Origin: Dehalococcoides sp. JdFR-56
GTDB taxonomy: Bacteria; Chloroflexota; Dehalococcoidia; Dehalococcoidales; RBG-16-60-22
DNA length: 34,823 bases
Assembly (NCBI GenBank): GCA_002011495.1
Contig: MTNR01000021.1
Location: forward strand, 1 to 34,823
Direction: 5' to 3'
The translations under genes and the position numbers were made by a program. The notes under the pieces are model-generated. The model had not been told where the DNA came from and made no database searches. It saw only the letters and a program-made list of their open reading frames with translations. This document shows, one piece after another, positions 1-8,853 of the stretch; the stretch's first letter is position 1; each line of letters starts with the position of its first letter.

Positions 1-782
1 CAGTCAGAGGCCTCAATGAGGCCGGTGGACAGGGCGGTGTAAACTTCGGCTCCGGGGATGGTGAGCACGTCAGCCCCCAGGGCAGCCCAGACCGGTGCCA
101 TTGTCTCCGGGGCCCTTATCTTCAGCCCCTTGACATCCTCAAAGCCGCGGATGGGTTTCTTGGAGACGATTGATTCGCCGGCGAAGGTGTAGAAGCTGGG
201 AGCTAGGAATTGGAGGTCCCATTTGCCATACAGGTCTCTCGCCAGGTCGTTGCCGCCTCCGGCGTAGAGCCACATAAGGGTGCGTGGATAGTCACCGATG
301 ATTATACTGGCAGACTCATAGGCCACAAACGCCGGGTCTTTCCCGGAATAGTAGCCTCCACCGGATTGCATTATCTCCACCACCCCGCTTCTCAGGGCGT
401 CAAAATACTCGGTGTAGGGCATCAGTGCTCCGGAGGAGAACGCCTCAATCTGAATCCGGCCGTTGCTCATATTCCTGACGTTATCGGCAAACATTTGATT
501 GGCCTTGAACAATAGCTCAGCCTCAGACCACATGCTCACCATTCGCCACTTGTACACCTTCTCGGGCTGAGCTGGTGCTGGCGCCGGTGCTGGTGTTGGG
601 GACGGAGCTGGCGCAGGAGCCGGTGCCGGGGCCGGAGCTGGTGCTGGAGCTGGAGTTGGAGCCGGTGCTGGCGCAGGAGCCGGTGCCGGAGCTGGTGCCG
701 GTGCTGGCGCGGCACAGGCGGTGGCAACTAAGCTGACCACCAGTAGCAGCCCCAGCATACTTAGCCATGTTTTTCTGCTCAC
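1..782 (-). CDS. dctP: TRAP-type transporter substrate-binding lipoprotein (DctP family), C-terminus outside window
   Basis: Minus-strand reading frame not in the ORF track (no stop in window): GTG start at 782, MSRKTWLSMLGLLLVVSLVATAC (lipobox), (PA)n linker, then ...YKWRMVSMWSEAELLFKANQMFADNVRNMSNGRIQIEAFSSGALMPYTEYFDALRSGVVEI...FEDVKGLKIRAPETMAPVWAALGADVLTIPGAEVYTALSTGLIEASD, typical of DctP. SD-like AGGAGGAAAG upstream. Confidence 0.88.
   Translation of the reverse strand, partial: MSRKTWLSMLGLLLVVSLVATACAAPAPAPAPAPAPAPAPAPTPAPAPAPAPAPAPAPAPSPTPAPAPAPAQPEKVYKWRMVSMWSEAELLFKANQMFADNVRNMSNGRIQIEAFSSGALMPYTEYFDALRSGVVEIMQSGGGYYSGKDPAFVAYESASIIIGDYPRTLMWLYAGGGNDLARDLYGKWDLQFLAPSFYTFAGESIVSKKPIRGFEDVKGLKIRAPETMAPVWAALGADVLTIPGAEVYTALSTGLIEASD
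571..719 (-). repeat. Low-complexity Pro/Ala linker-encoding tract in DctP
   Basis: Reverse complement gives CCA/GCA/CCG/GCT repeats encoding (PA)n with scattered T/S right after the lipobox cysteine. Confidence 0.85.
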
Positions 783-1057
783 TTCCTTTCCTCCTCTAAA
801 ATATTACCATACCGTAGCAAACTCTTCCCTTTGAAAGCTATCACCCCCTATCATCTTTTTGAGGTAAAAGCACCCTTCTCGTTTGAGCCGTAAGGTCAAA
901 CTTATCTTCTTTGCCCAATTTGGCAAGCCGGAGATAGCTAAAGGATATACCATTATTCCTCTCTGTTCAACGGACTTTTGGCCGTGTACCAAAGTTCGCC
1001 TCGTGGTCAGAAGCTGGTGTACTTTGGTCCGCTTCCACTTTGTGCTAAAATGGTAGC

Positions 1058-1765
1058 ATGACCGAGTTGCGTGCCGAAGTTGACCCCGCTCAGGGGCAGC
1101 CGGATACGATCACCATAATGCTGGCTGATGACCACCCTCTGCTCCGCCAGGCGCTGAGAAATGTCCTGGAGAAGCAGGCTGATTTCAAAATCATCGCCGA
1201 GGCCGGCGATGGTGAGGAGGCGGTGAAATTAGCCACGGAGCTGGTTCCGGATGTGGTGATTATGGATATAGGTATGCCCAAGCTCAATGGTCTTGAAGCC
1301 ACGCGGCAGATCAAGGAGAAGTGTCCCCGCATCGCCATACTGGTGCTTACCGTTCACGATGATAGCGAGCATATCTTGGGCATACTTGAAGCCGGCGCCG
1401 CTGGGTATCTCACCAAGAGCGTCTTCGGTGACGAGGTGGTCTGTGCCGTGCGTGGGGTGGCTGCTGGGGAGACGGTGCTATCTCCCTCAATCTCGCAGCG
1501 GATAATCAAACACGCGTTGCGCCATATCGCCAAGCCCTTGCCTCTGGACGTCGGTGAGAAGATTACCAGCCGGGAGCTAGATATCCTGAGGCTGGCGGCA
1601 AAGGGCCTGAGCAATAAGGATATCTCGCTCAAATTAGACCTCAGCCTACGCACCGTTAAGGGGCATCTCTCGGAGATTTTTTCCAAGTTGAACGCCGGCA
1701 GCCGCACCGAAGCGGTGATCACTGCGCTGCGCGCTGGTATCCTCACCATTGATGACCTCAACTGA
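1058..1765 (+). CDS. NarL/DegU (LuxR-type) response regulator
   Basis: REC domain MLADDHPLLRQALRN...PDVVIMDIGMPKLNG and LuxR-type HTH SRELDILRLAAKGLSNKDISLKLDLSLRTVKGHLSEIFSKL. Confidence 0.93.
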   Translation: MTELRAEVDPAQGQPDTITIMLADDHPLLRQALRNVLEKQADFKIIAEAGDGEEAVKLATELVPDVVIMDIGMPKLNGLEATRQIKEKCPRIAILVLTVHDDSEHILGILEAGAAGYLTKSVFGDEVVCAVRGVAAGETVLSPSISQRIIKHALRHIAKPLPLDVGEKITSRELDILRLAAKGLSNKDISLKLDLSLRTVKGHLSEIFSKLNAGSRTEAVITALRAGILTIDDLN

Positions 1766-2840
1766 GGTGGTGGATGGTAAAATGATGAGTCGCTCGGAGC
1801 TAGGCAGGCTTGCCCGCAACGTTCATTTCTGGATTATCCTCATCATCACCGCTGCCATCGCCATTATCTATTATGAGTGGAGCAATTGGTTTCCCTGGTT
1901 CTGGCGCTATTTTGTTTTTGAGTTTGCCAACGAGCTTATCGGTAGCCTTTTCTTCATCCCCTTCCTCTACGCTTCCCTCGTCTTCTGGTGGCGGGGCTCT
2001 CTCTTCGTTTGGGTGCTGTCTCAGGCGGCGGTATTTCCCCTTCTGCTCTATTACCGCTCCAGCATTGAGGATGTGCTGATCAATGTGGCACTGTCCTTCG
2101 TTCCGCTGACGGCGGTGATGATTATCACCATGGAGCTAAAGTGGCGCGAGCGCCAGAGACAAATTATGGTGGAGCGGGAGCGAGAGCGCCAAGTGTACAT
2201 GTCTGAGATCTTCAGGGCCCAGGAGAATGAGCGCCAGCGCATTGCTCAGGAGCTTCATGATGATACCACCCAGGAGCTGCTGGTGATAGCCAACCGTGCG
2301 CAAAATCTGGTGTCTGGTGACCATGGCCAATCTTCGCCCATGGTGCGGGAGCAGGCGGAATGGATACGGGATGCCGTGCTTAAGCTCTCAGAAAATGTGC
2401 GACGGCTCAGCCTGGACTTAAGGCCAAGCGTTCTGGATGACATCGGGCTTGTTCCTGCGGTCAGATGGCTGGCTGACCGCTTAAATCAGGAGGACGGCAT
2501 CAATACCAAGGTGGTGGTGAGTGGCCAGGAGAGGAAGCTGCGCCCGGAAGCTGAGGTCACCATTTTCCGCATCATCCAAGAGGCCTTAAATAACGTCAGG
2601 CGCCATTCCCAGGCCAGCGAGGCGGTGGTCACCCTGGACTTCGCCCCCCAGTCACTCAAGATAACGGTGCAGGACAATGGCAACGGCTTTTCGCTCAAGG
2701 AGACGCTCAGTAGCCTTGCCAGCAAGGGTAAGCTAGGGCTGATCGGAGTGCAGCAGCGAGCTAGACTACTCAACGGCACCTGTGTCATCTGCTCCCAGCC
2801 TGGTGAAGGCACCTCGGTCTCGGTTGAGATAGCCGGGTAG
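1749..2840 (+). CDS. Sensor histidine kinase, NarL/DegS type (HisKA_3 + HATPase_c) with multi-TM N-terminus
   Basis: ENERQRIAQELHDDTTQELLVIANRAQ (HisKA_3), LRPSVLDDIGLVPAVRWL, HATPase DNGNGF; overlaps the upstream RR gene. Start may be TTG 1749, ATG 1752 or ATG 1782. Confidence 0.92.
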   Translation: MMTSTEVVDGKMMSRSELGRLARNVHFWIILIITAAIAIIYYEWSNWFPWFWRYFVFEFANELIGSLFFIPFLYASLVFWWRGSLFVWVLSQAAVFPLLLYYRSSIEDVLINVALSFVPLTAVMIITMELKWRERQRQIMVERERERQVYMSEIFRAQENERQRIAQELHDDTTQELLVIANRAQNLVSGDHGQSSPMVREQAEWIRDAVLKLSENVRRLSLDLRPSVLDDIGLVPAVRWLADRLNQEDGINTKVVVSGQERKLRPEAEVTIFRIIQEALNNVRRHSQASEAVVTLDFAPQSLKITVQDNGNGFSLKETLSSLASKGKLGLIGVQQRARLLNGTCVICSQPGEGTSVSVEIAG

Positions 2841-2940
2841 CTAAGCTTGTTACATTATTTAATTATTAGCCCCCCAGAGGTGCTGGTTTCCCCGCAGGAT
2901 TCCCTCAAGCGTTTTTAAGTTTGGTTTCGGTATCCTTTTG

Positions 2941-2970
2941 TTGACAACCATTTTCGGGCCAGTTTACAAT
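2941..2970 (+). promoter_or_regulatory. sigma70-like promoter upstream of 2-hydroxyacid dehydrogenase
   Basis: TTGACA (2941-2946), 18-bp spacer, TACAAT (2965-2970). Confidence 0.6.
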
Positions 2971-3008
2971 GGGCACGAGAAATAACACCAAACTAGGAGG
3001 CGAGCTTG

Positions 3009-4016
3009 ATGGAGAGACCCAAGGTAGTGCGCGTGGACAAAAAGATTGACCGCCATTACATCAAGGAGGAGTATGAAGGGCTGGCCAAGGTCAATGCTGA
3101 GCTGGTGCTCGCTGAATGCGAGACCGAGGAGGAGATAATTGAGGCGACCAAGGACGCGGACGCGGTGCTGACCATGTTTGCCCCGCTGACCCGCCGCGTC
3201 ATGGAGGCGTCCCCCAAATTGAAGGTGATCGTCCGCTATGGCATTGGCTATGATACCGTGGACGTGGACGCCGCCACCGATAATGGAATCCTGGTGGTCA
3301 ATTTCCCCGATTTCTGCCTGCGGGAGGTGGCGGACCACACCCTGGCCTTGCTCTTGGCCTGCGCCCGAAAGGTGGTTTACTATAATAACCTGACCAAGCA
3401 GGGCTACTGGCCTGAGTACAGCGAGCAGGCGCAGACGATCAGGCCCGTCTATGGGGAGACGCTGGGGCTGATCGGCTGTGGCAACATCGGGCGGACGGTG
3501 GCCCGGAAGGCGAAATGCTTTGACTTAAGGGTGCTGGGCTGTGACCCGTATGTGGATAAAGCCGTGGCCGAGGAGGCCGGCATAACTCTAGTGAGCATGC
3601 CCGAGCTGCTGAAAGAGTCAGACTATGTCTCGGTGCACACTTTTTTGAGCAAGTCAACTTGGCATCTCATCGGGGAGAAAGAGTTCCGGCAGATGAAGCC
3701 AACTGCCTATTTCATCAATACCTCGCGCGGTCCGGTGGTTGATGAGGCGGCGCTGATCAAGGCGTTGCAGGAGAAGTGGATCGCCGGGGCGGGGATTGAC
3801 GTCTTTGAGCAAGAGCCGGTCCAGCCCGATAACCCCCTGCTCAAGATGGATAATGTCGTCGTTTCTCCCCACGCGGCTGGTGTCTCTCAGGCTTCGGTGA
3901 GTAACTTGAGGAGGCGGGTGGGGGAGGAGACCGCCAGGGTGCTCAGCGGCCACTGGCCCCAGAACTGGGTGAATAAAAACGTCAAGCCCAAGGTGCCGCT
4001 GGTCAAGGAGGAGTAG
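3009..4016 (+). CDS. D-2-hydroxyacid dehydrogenase (phosphoglycerate dehydrogenase/CtBP-like)
   Basis: GETLGLIGCGNIGRTVARKAKCF Rossmann motif, NTSRGPVVDEAALIKAL, DVFEQEP, SPHAAGVS. Confidence 0.9.
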   Translation: MERPKVVRVDKKIDRHYIKEEYEGLAKVNAELVLAECETEEEIIEATKDADAVLTMFAPLTRRVMEASPKLKVIVRYGIGYDTVDVDAATDNGILVVNFPDFCLREVADHTLALLLACARKVVYYNNLTKQGYWPEYSEQAQTIRPVYGETLGLIGCGNIGRTVARKAKCFDLRVLGCDPYVDKAVAEEAGITLVSMPELLKESDYVSVHTFLSKSTWHLIGEKEFRQMKPTAYFINTSRGPVVDEAALIKALQEKWIAGAGIDVFEQEPVQPDNPLLKMDNVVVSPHAAGVSQASVSNLRRRVGEETARVLSGHWPQNWVNKNVKPKVPLVKEE

Positions 4017-4059
4017 ATAAGCCTTTACGTCCGCTTGAATATCCGGAAGGAGAGGTTTT

Positions 4060-5235
4060 ATGAAGGACAGGCCGAAGATCACCAGAATAGAGGTGCACCA
4101 GTTTGAGTATGAGATCCGGGACGTGGGCCTGGAGCCAGTCCTCTCCCTCCCCGTCTACGAGCCGGGCTCGGTTATCTCTCTGGTTGCCCACGCCATCAGA
4201 ATCTTCACTGATATAGGCATCACCGGGGAATACGTGGGCGGGCGCCCCACCGAGTATGCGGCCATGCCCATGATTGCCCGCCGTATCATTGGGCGCAATG
4301 CCCTGGATAGAGAGGGCATCTACAATGACCTCAAGCTGACCCTGCGCCAGGTCGCCCGCATGGGGATGAGCCAGGTGGACATCGCCCTGTGGGACTTGGC
4401 CGGCAAGTTCTATGGGGCTCCCATCTATGAACTCTTGGGCGGGAGCAGGATTAGTCTGCCCTGTTACGCCAGCACCTACGTGGGGGATAACCAGCCCGGG
4501 GGCTTGAGCAGCCCCGAAGCCTACGCCGATTTCGCTGAGCAATGCCTGGAGATGGGATATCCGGCCTACAAGATACATCCTTGGGTGGAGGCGCCCATCG
4601 AGCGTCATCTGGCCACGATACACGCCGTGGGCAAAAGGGTAGGGGGTAAGATGGACCTGATGCTTGACCCCTTCTGCGCCATCAAGACCTTTGGCGACGC
4701 CCTGAAGCTGGGATGGGCCTGTGATGAGGAGAAGTTCTTCTGGTGGGAGGACCCGTTTCGGGATGGGGGTATCTCCGCCTTTGCCCATCGCAAGCTGCGC
4801 CAGCTGGTGAAGACGCCTCTTTTGCAGTTGGAGCACGTGCGGGGACTGGAGCCTCACGTTGACTTCATTCTCGCCGAGGGCACCGATTTCGTACGGGGTG
4901 ACCCCGATACTGATGGTGGCGTCACTGGGGTGATGAAGATCGCCCACGCCGCCGAGGGCTTTGGCCTGGATATCGAGCTTCACGCCCCCACCGGCCCGGT
5001 GCGCCGCCACCTGATGGCGGCGATACACAACAGCAACTACTACGAGATGGCGCTGGTTCACCCCAAGGCGCCCCTCACCCCGAGCCCGCCCGTCTATAAA
5101 GATGACTACCGGGACGGTCTGGACGCCATTGACGAGAACGGGTGTGTCCAGGCGCCCCAGGGCCCGGGTCTGGGCGTGGAGTATGATTGGGACTTCATCA
5201 CCAAGCACAGCAAGGGCGTGGCGGTGTATGATTGA
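4060..5235 (+). CDS. Enolase-superfamily protein, mandelate racemase/muconate lactonizing enzyme family (acid-sugar dehydratase-like)
   Basis: MSQVDIALWDLAGKFYGAPIYELLGG, MLDPF, WWEDPF, DGGVTGVMKIAHAAE, IELHAPTGP motifs. Confidence 0.88.
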   Translation: MKDRPKITRIEVHQFEYEIRDVGLEPVLSLPVYEPGSVISLVAHAIRIFTDIGITGEYVGGRPTEYAAMPMIARRIIGRNALDREGIYNDLKLTLRQVARMGMSQVDIALWDLAGKFYGAPIYELLGGSRISLPCYASTYVGDNQPGGLSSPEAYADFAEQCLEMGYPAYKIHPWVEAPIERHLATIHAVGKRVGGKMDLMLDPFCAIKTFGDALKLGWACDEEKFFWWEDPFRDGGISAFAHRKLRQLVKTPLLQLEHVRGLEPHVDFILAEGTDFVRGDPDTDGGVTGVMKIAHAAEGFGLDIELHAPTGPVRRHLMAAIHNSNYYEMALVHPKAPLTPSPPVYKDDYRDGLDAIDENGCVQAPQGPGLGVEYDWDFITKHSKGVAVYD

Positions 5236-5286
5236 TACCGGGCATAGTCCTGGCCTTCGGGGGGAAGTGAGGGTAAGGGGGTTACG

Positions 5287-6411
5287 TTACCTATTATTTA
5301 GTAGTTTCAGCATCTTTTCCGTGGCCTTCAGCCCGTGCCCGGTAAACGCGGAGATGATGACCTCGCCCGGGCGGGAGCAGGGCAGGTATTTCTTGACGCC
5401 GGCAACTGTCGCCGCCGCCGTGGGCTCAATATAGTATCCTCTCTGGCAGGTTTCTTTGAGGGAAGCTTCGATTTCCTCCTTGCTGACGGCGATGAAGTCT
5501 CCCTCGGTCTTTTTCACCGCGGCCACAATCTCCTTTCCCCTGACCGGCTTAGCGACGGCAATCCCTTCTGCCAAGGTTTCTTTTTTATAAGTTGGAGGGA
5601 TTTCGTCTAGGTTTTCCCGGAAAGCCTGGCACAGAGGAGCGCAGTTTTCCGCCTGCACGGCGATAATTTTGGGTATCTTCTCAGTGATTTTCGCCTTCAG
5701 AAGGTCACTGAAGCCGAGATAGGCGCCCAAGAGAAGCGTCCCGTTGCCCACGGGCAGGATGAGCGTGTCCGGGGATTTCCAACCAAGCTGCTCACAGACT
5801 TCATAGGCAAAGGTCTTGGTGCCCTGAAAAAAGAACGGGTTCCAAGAGTGGCTGGCGTAGTAAAATTTCTCCGCTGCCTTGAGGGCGGCTCGGGCGGTAT
5901 CCTCCCTGGTGCCGGGAATCCGGTTTAGGCTAGCTCCGTAGAATTGGATCTGGGCTAGCTTTCCCGCTGCAGTATCTTCAGGCACAAAGATATGACAGTT
6001 AATACCGGCCCGGGCACAGTAAGCCGAGATTGCTGCCCCAGCATTTCCCGAGGAATCTTCCACCACCTCTCTGATGCCCAGCTCTTTTATCTTGCTCACC
6101 AGAACTGAAGCGCCTCTATCTTTGAAAGACCCGGTGGGGAATAGTTGCTCTTGCTTGATTAGAATTGCCCTTTGAGCCAAGGTTACTTCCACCAGCGGGG
6201 TAAACCCCTCACCCATGGAGACGATGTTGATGTCATCCCAGACTGGAATCGCTTCCCGATACCGCCACATACTCGGCGGCCTTTGTGCTATTTTGGCCAA
6301 ATCAAAGGTGGCCTCAAACTCAATGTCCAGAACTCCGCCACACTCGCATCTCCACCTGGGGTCATCCAGTGGGTAGGTCGCCTGGCAGCACGTGCAGATA
6401 AGCTGGTTCAT
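5287..6411 (-). CDS. thrC: Threonine synthase-like PLP enzyme with N-terminal zinc ribbon
   Basis: N-term CTCCQATYPLDDPRWRCECGG; PTGSFKDRGASVLVSKIKELG, EDSSGNAGAAISAYCARAG, LPVGNGTLLLGAYLGF. Confidence 0.8.
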   Translation of the reverse strand: MNQLICTCCQATYPLDDPRWRCECGGVLDIEFEATFDLAKIAQRPPSMWRYREAIPVWDDINIVSMGEGFTPLVEVTLAQRAILIKQEQLFPTGSFKDRGASVLVSKIKELGIREVVEDSSGNAGAAISAYCARAGINCHIFVPEDTAAGKLAQIQFYGASLNRIPGTREDTARAALKAAEKFYYASHSWNPFFFQGTKTFAYEVCEQLGWKSPDTLILPVGNGTLLLGAYLGFSDLLKAKITEKIPKIIAVQAENCAPLCQAFRENLDEIPPTYKKETLAEGIAVAKPVRGKEIVAAVKKTEGDFIAVSKEEIEASLKETCQRGYYIEPTAAATVAGVKKYLPCSRPGEVIISAFTGHGLKATEKMLKLLNNR

Positions 6412-6438
6412 TACCGTACTTTCCCTCAGCGCGAATAT

Positions 6439-6816
6439 TTATTTCAGCGCGGCGATGGCTTCAATCTCAATCTGAAAGCCAAAGTGTAAATTCTTGGTGG
6501 GCACCACCGCCCGCGCCGGGCGGTGCTCTCCGAAGAATCTGGCGTAGACGCTATTTACCCGACCCCAGAGCTCAATATCGGCAAGGTAAATGGTGGTTTT
6601 CAGCACTTGACCGAGGTCAGAGCCCGCCGCTTTCAGTATCTCGGCCAAGTTCTTTAATGCTTGTTCTGTCTCTTCTTCAATCGAGCCAAGGCGCTTCTCC
6701 CCAGTCTTTGGGTCTATTGGTAATTGTCCGGAAACGTAAACGATATCGTTATGAACTATCGCCTGGGAGTAATGCCCGGCGGGTTTGGGGGCCTTTTCTG
6801 TCAAAATCGCTTTCAT
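6439..6816 (-). CDS. RidA/YjgF/YER057c family enamine/imine deaminase
   Basis: KAPKPAGHYSQAIVHNDIVYVSGQLPIDPKTGE, VLKTTIYLADI, RPARAVVPTKNLHFGFQIEIEAIA. Confidence 0.93.
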   Translation of the reverse strand: MKAILTEKAPKPAGHYSQAIVHNDIVYVSGQLPIDPKTGEKRLGSIEEETEQALKNLAEILKAAGSDLGQVLKTTIYLADIELWGRVNSVYARFFGEHRPARAVVPTKNLHFGFQIEIEAIAALK

Positions 6817-6880
6817 CTTGTCACCTCCAGAACTCCTAGCTATTCTGAACTACGCTTGTCTAGCTGTCAATGCTGCCCCG

Positions 6881-6922
6881 GAAAAAAATAAAGAGGCACT
6901 AGACCTTAAGTCCGTGCCTCTT
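6881..6922 (-). terminator. Rho-independent terminator downstream of the DapA-family gene
   Basis: Inverted repeat AAGAGGCAC (6891-6899)/GTGCCTCTT (6914-6922), followed on the minus strand by TTATTTTTTTC. Confidence 0.8.
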
Positions 6923-6948
6923 GCCAAAGTTGTATCGGTGGCTTGGGC

Positions 6949-7935
6949 CTAGATTATGCCCATCTCTTTCAGTGCCGCTCTGAGCTCCTCTCTTTCCTCA
7001 GCGGTCAGGTCCTCCATGGGCAGCCTCAGCGGGCCGCCATGCAGTCCGACGATATCCATGGCCGCTTTGCCGATGCCCATGTACATGTAGTTTGACCTCA
7101 GGCACTCAGGTATCACGGAAAGGGACTCTCGCTTCTTGTCGAACTTGGCCAGCAAGTTCCATATGGGCAGTTGCTTCCTCAGGGCTTCCAGCGCCCTATT
7201 GAAGTCACCTGCCTCAACCGCCTCATAAATGGCGTAGCTGGAGGCGGGGGCAAAGTTGCCGATGAAGTTGACGAACCCCCGGTATTTGTATCCGTAGGCC
7301 GCGGAGGCAATATAGTGCACCTCGCCCAGGCCGTTGATCAGCACCATGTCCTCTGGGTCAATGCTGAGGGCTTTGAAGGCGTAGTCGGCGGCGTTGGTGG
7401 CGTTGTCCTTGACGGCGATGATGTTTTCGATTTTGGCTAGCCTTGCTATCAGGTCGGGAGAAATCAGCGTCCCGGAGACCGCGGGGTTGTTGTAGATCAT
7501 GATGCCTATCTTTACTGAGCTGGCCACCGCCTTGAAGTATTGGTACATCCCCTCCTTGCTTGCCGCGTGATAGTAGGGTGGCGTCACCATGGCGCAGTCC
7601 ACCCCAACCTCCTCCGCATACTTGGCCAGCTCTATGGTTCTCTCCGCAGCTGCCTGGGAGACGCCGGCCACCACCGGAATCTTCCCGCCCACAGTCTCCA
7701 CCACCGTTCTGATGACCGTCTTCTGCTCCTCAATTGAGTTGGCGTAGCACTCCGTGGTGCTGCCATTGGTCATCAGCACGACATCTTTACCACCATCTTT
7801 GGCGAAATCAACCAAAAACTGGGTGTTCTCCTTCAGCCCCGCGATGTCCAGTTCCCGGTCCTTGGTGTAGGGACAATACTGCACGGGGATGATGCCCTTA
7901 AGGCGTTTTTTCAGTTCCTCCAAACTCATTGACAT
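6949..7935 (-). CDS. Dihydrodipicolinate synthase/N-acetylneuraminate lyase (DapA) family aldolase or dehydratase
   Basis: LKKRLKGIIPVQYCPYTKD, LMTNGSTTECYANSIEEQKTVI, IMIYNNPAVSGTLISPDLIARLAKIENIIAVKD. Confidence 0.88.
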   Translation of the reverse strand: MSMSLEELKKRLKGIIPVQYCPYTKDRELDIAGLKENTQFLVDFAKDGGKDVVLMTNGSTTECYANSIEEQKTVIRTVVETVGGKIPVVAGVSQAAAERTIELAKYAEEVGVDCAMVTPPYYHAASKEGMYQYFKAVASSVKIGIMIYNNPAVSGTLISPDLIARLAKIENIIAVKDNATNAADYAFKALSIDPEDMVLINGLGEVHYIASAAYGYKYRGFVNFIGNFAPASSYAIYEAVEAGDFNRALEALRKQLPIWNLLAKFDKKRESLSVIPECLRSNYMYMGIGKAAMDIVGLHGGPLRLPMEDLTAEEREELRAALKEMGII

Positions 7936-8020
7936 CTTGGCTCCTCCGTGAGTTTATTTGGCTTTCCGCCTCAAAAGCTAACAGAAAGAGGAGAGCTTGT
8001 CAAGGAAGCGGGAGAAATAT

Positions 8021-8120
8021 AAGGCATTTTTTGAAGAAAAAACAGGGCATTTTGACCAACCAATTTAGGGCATTATTCTCTACTAGAGCCCGCAGTGATA
8101 GGTTAAAGTAATAGGGAATC
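8021..8120 (+). promoter_or_regulatory. Array of 23-bp-phased AGGGCATT-like direct repeats upstream of the cytochrome cluster
   Basis: AAGGCATTTTT at 8021, AGGGCATTTTG at 8044, AGGGCATTATT at 8067, AGGGAATC at 8113; also TGATAGGTTAAAGTAAT at 8096-8112. Confidence 0.5.
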
Positions 8121-8126
8121 TAGATT

Positions 8127-8834
8127 ATGGATATACTACCTCTTATATCCAGCATTGTCGCCCTCATCTTTGCCCTGACCGTTCTTGACCAGTTCTTTGC
8201 CCGGAGAAAGCCCTACCAGCTTGTATGGTCGCTCGGGCTGTTCATGTACTTCATCAGCACCGGCACCGAGTTCTGGACTGGCACCTGGGGGCTAAATCAA
8301 GTAGTCTACCGTCTCTGGTACCTCATCGGGGCGATATTCGTTGCCGCTTACCTCGGGATGGGCACCATTTATCTCTTGGCGCCGCGCCGTGTGGCGCACA
8401 TCATCATGGCGGTTTTGCTCATCGCCTCGGTGTATGCCGCCTTCAAGGTCTTCACCGTCAGCATTGACTTGAGCACTTTGGACCATCTTTCCGGACGGGC
8501 CATGCCCTTGGGGGTGCGGCTGCTTACCCCCTTCTTCAATACCTTCGGCACAGTGGCGCTGGTGGGAGGGGCCATCTACAGCGCTGTGGTTTACTGGCGG
8601 CACCGGCTCATGCCGCACCGGGTGGTTTCCAACATATTGATTGCGGTGGGAGCGCTGCTGCCGGCGTTTGGTGGCATCCACATCCGGCTGGGTGGGGGCA
8701 TCCAGCTCTTCTACCTCTTCGAGTTATTGGGGATTATCATCATCTTCATTGGCTTTTTGCGCAGCCGGGAAGTCTTTGGTTTCTACCGTGTTCCCCTGAT
8801 TCATGGCTTCAAGAAGGTGACGCAGCCTTATTGA
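8127..8834 (+). CDS. Polytopic (about 7 TM) membrane protein of unknown function, first gene of cytochrome cluster
   Basis: Successive hydrophobic helices: MDILPLISSIVALIFALTVLDQFFARRKP...LVWSLGLFMYFISTGTEF...; directly upstream of the multihaem cytochrome genes, same strand. Confidence 0.7.
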   Translation: MDILPLISSIVALIFALTVLDQFFARRKPYQLVWSLGLFMYFISTGTEFWTGTWGLNQVVYRLWYLIGAIFVAAYLGMGTIYLLAPRRVAHIIMAVLLIASVYAAFKVFTVSIDLSTLDHLSGRAMPLGVRLLTPFFNTFGTVALVGGAIYSAVVYWRHRLMPHRVVSNILIAVGALLPAFGGIHIRLGGGIQLFYLFELLGIIIIFIGFLRSREVFGFYRVPLIHGFKKVTQPY

Positions 8835-8853
8835 CCGGATTCAGCGTTCTCTA

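Noticed and set aside
523-768. 81-aa and 63-aa minus ORFs (Ser/Thr/Gly-rich and Gln/Arg-rich)
   Set aside because: They are off-frame readings of the (PA)n linker of the DctP lipoprotein; the true frame is open to the window edge.
4003-5208. 401-aa minus-strand ORF antisense to the enolase-superfamily gene
   Set aside because: No recognisable motif; the plus-strand frame has clear catalytic motifs.
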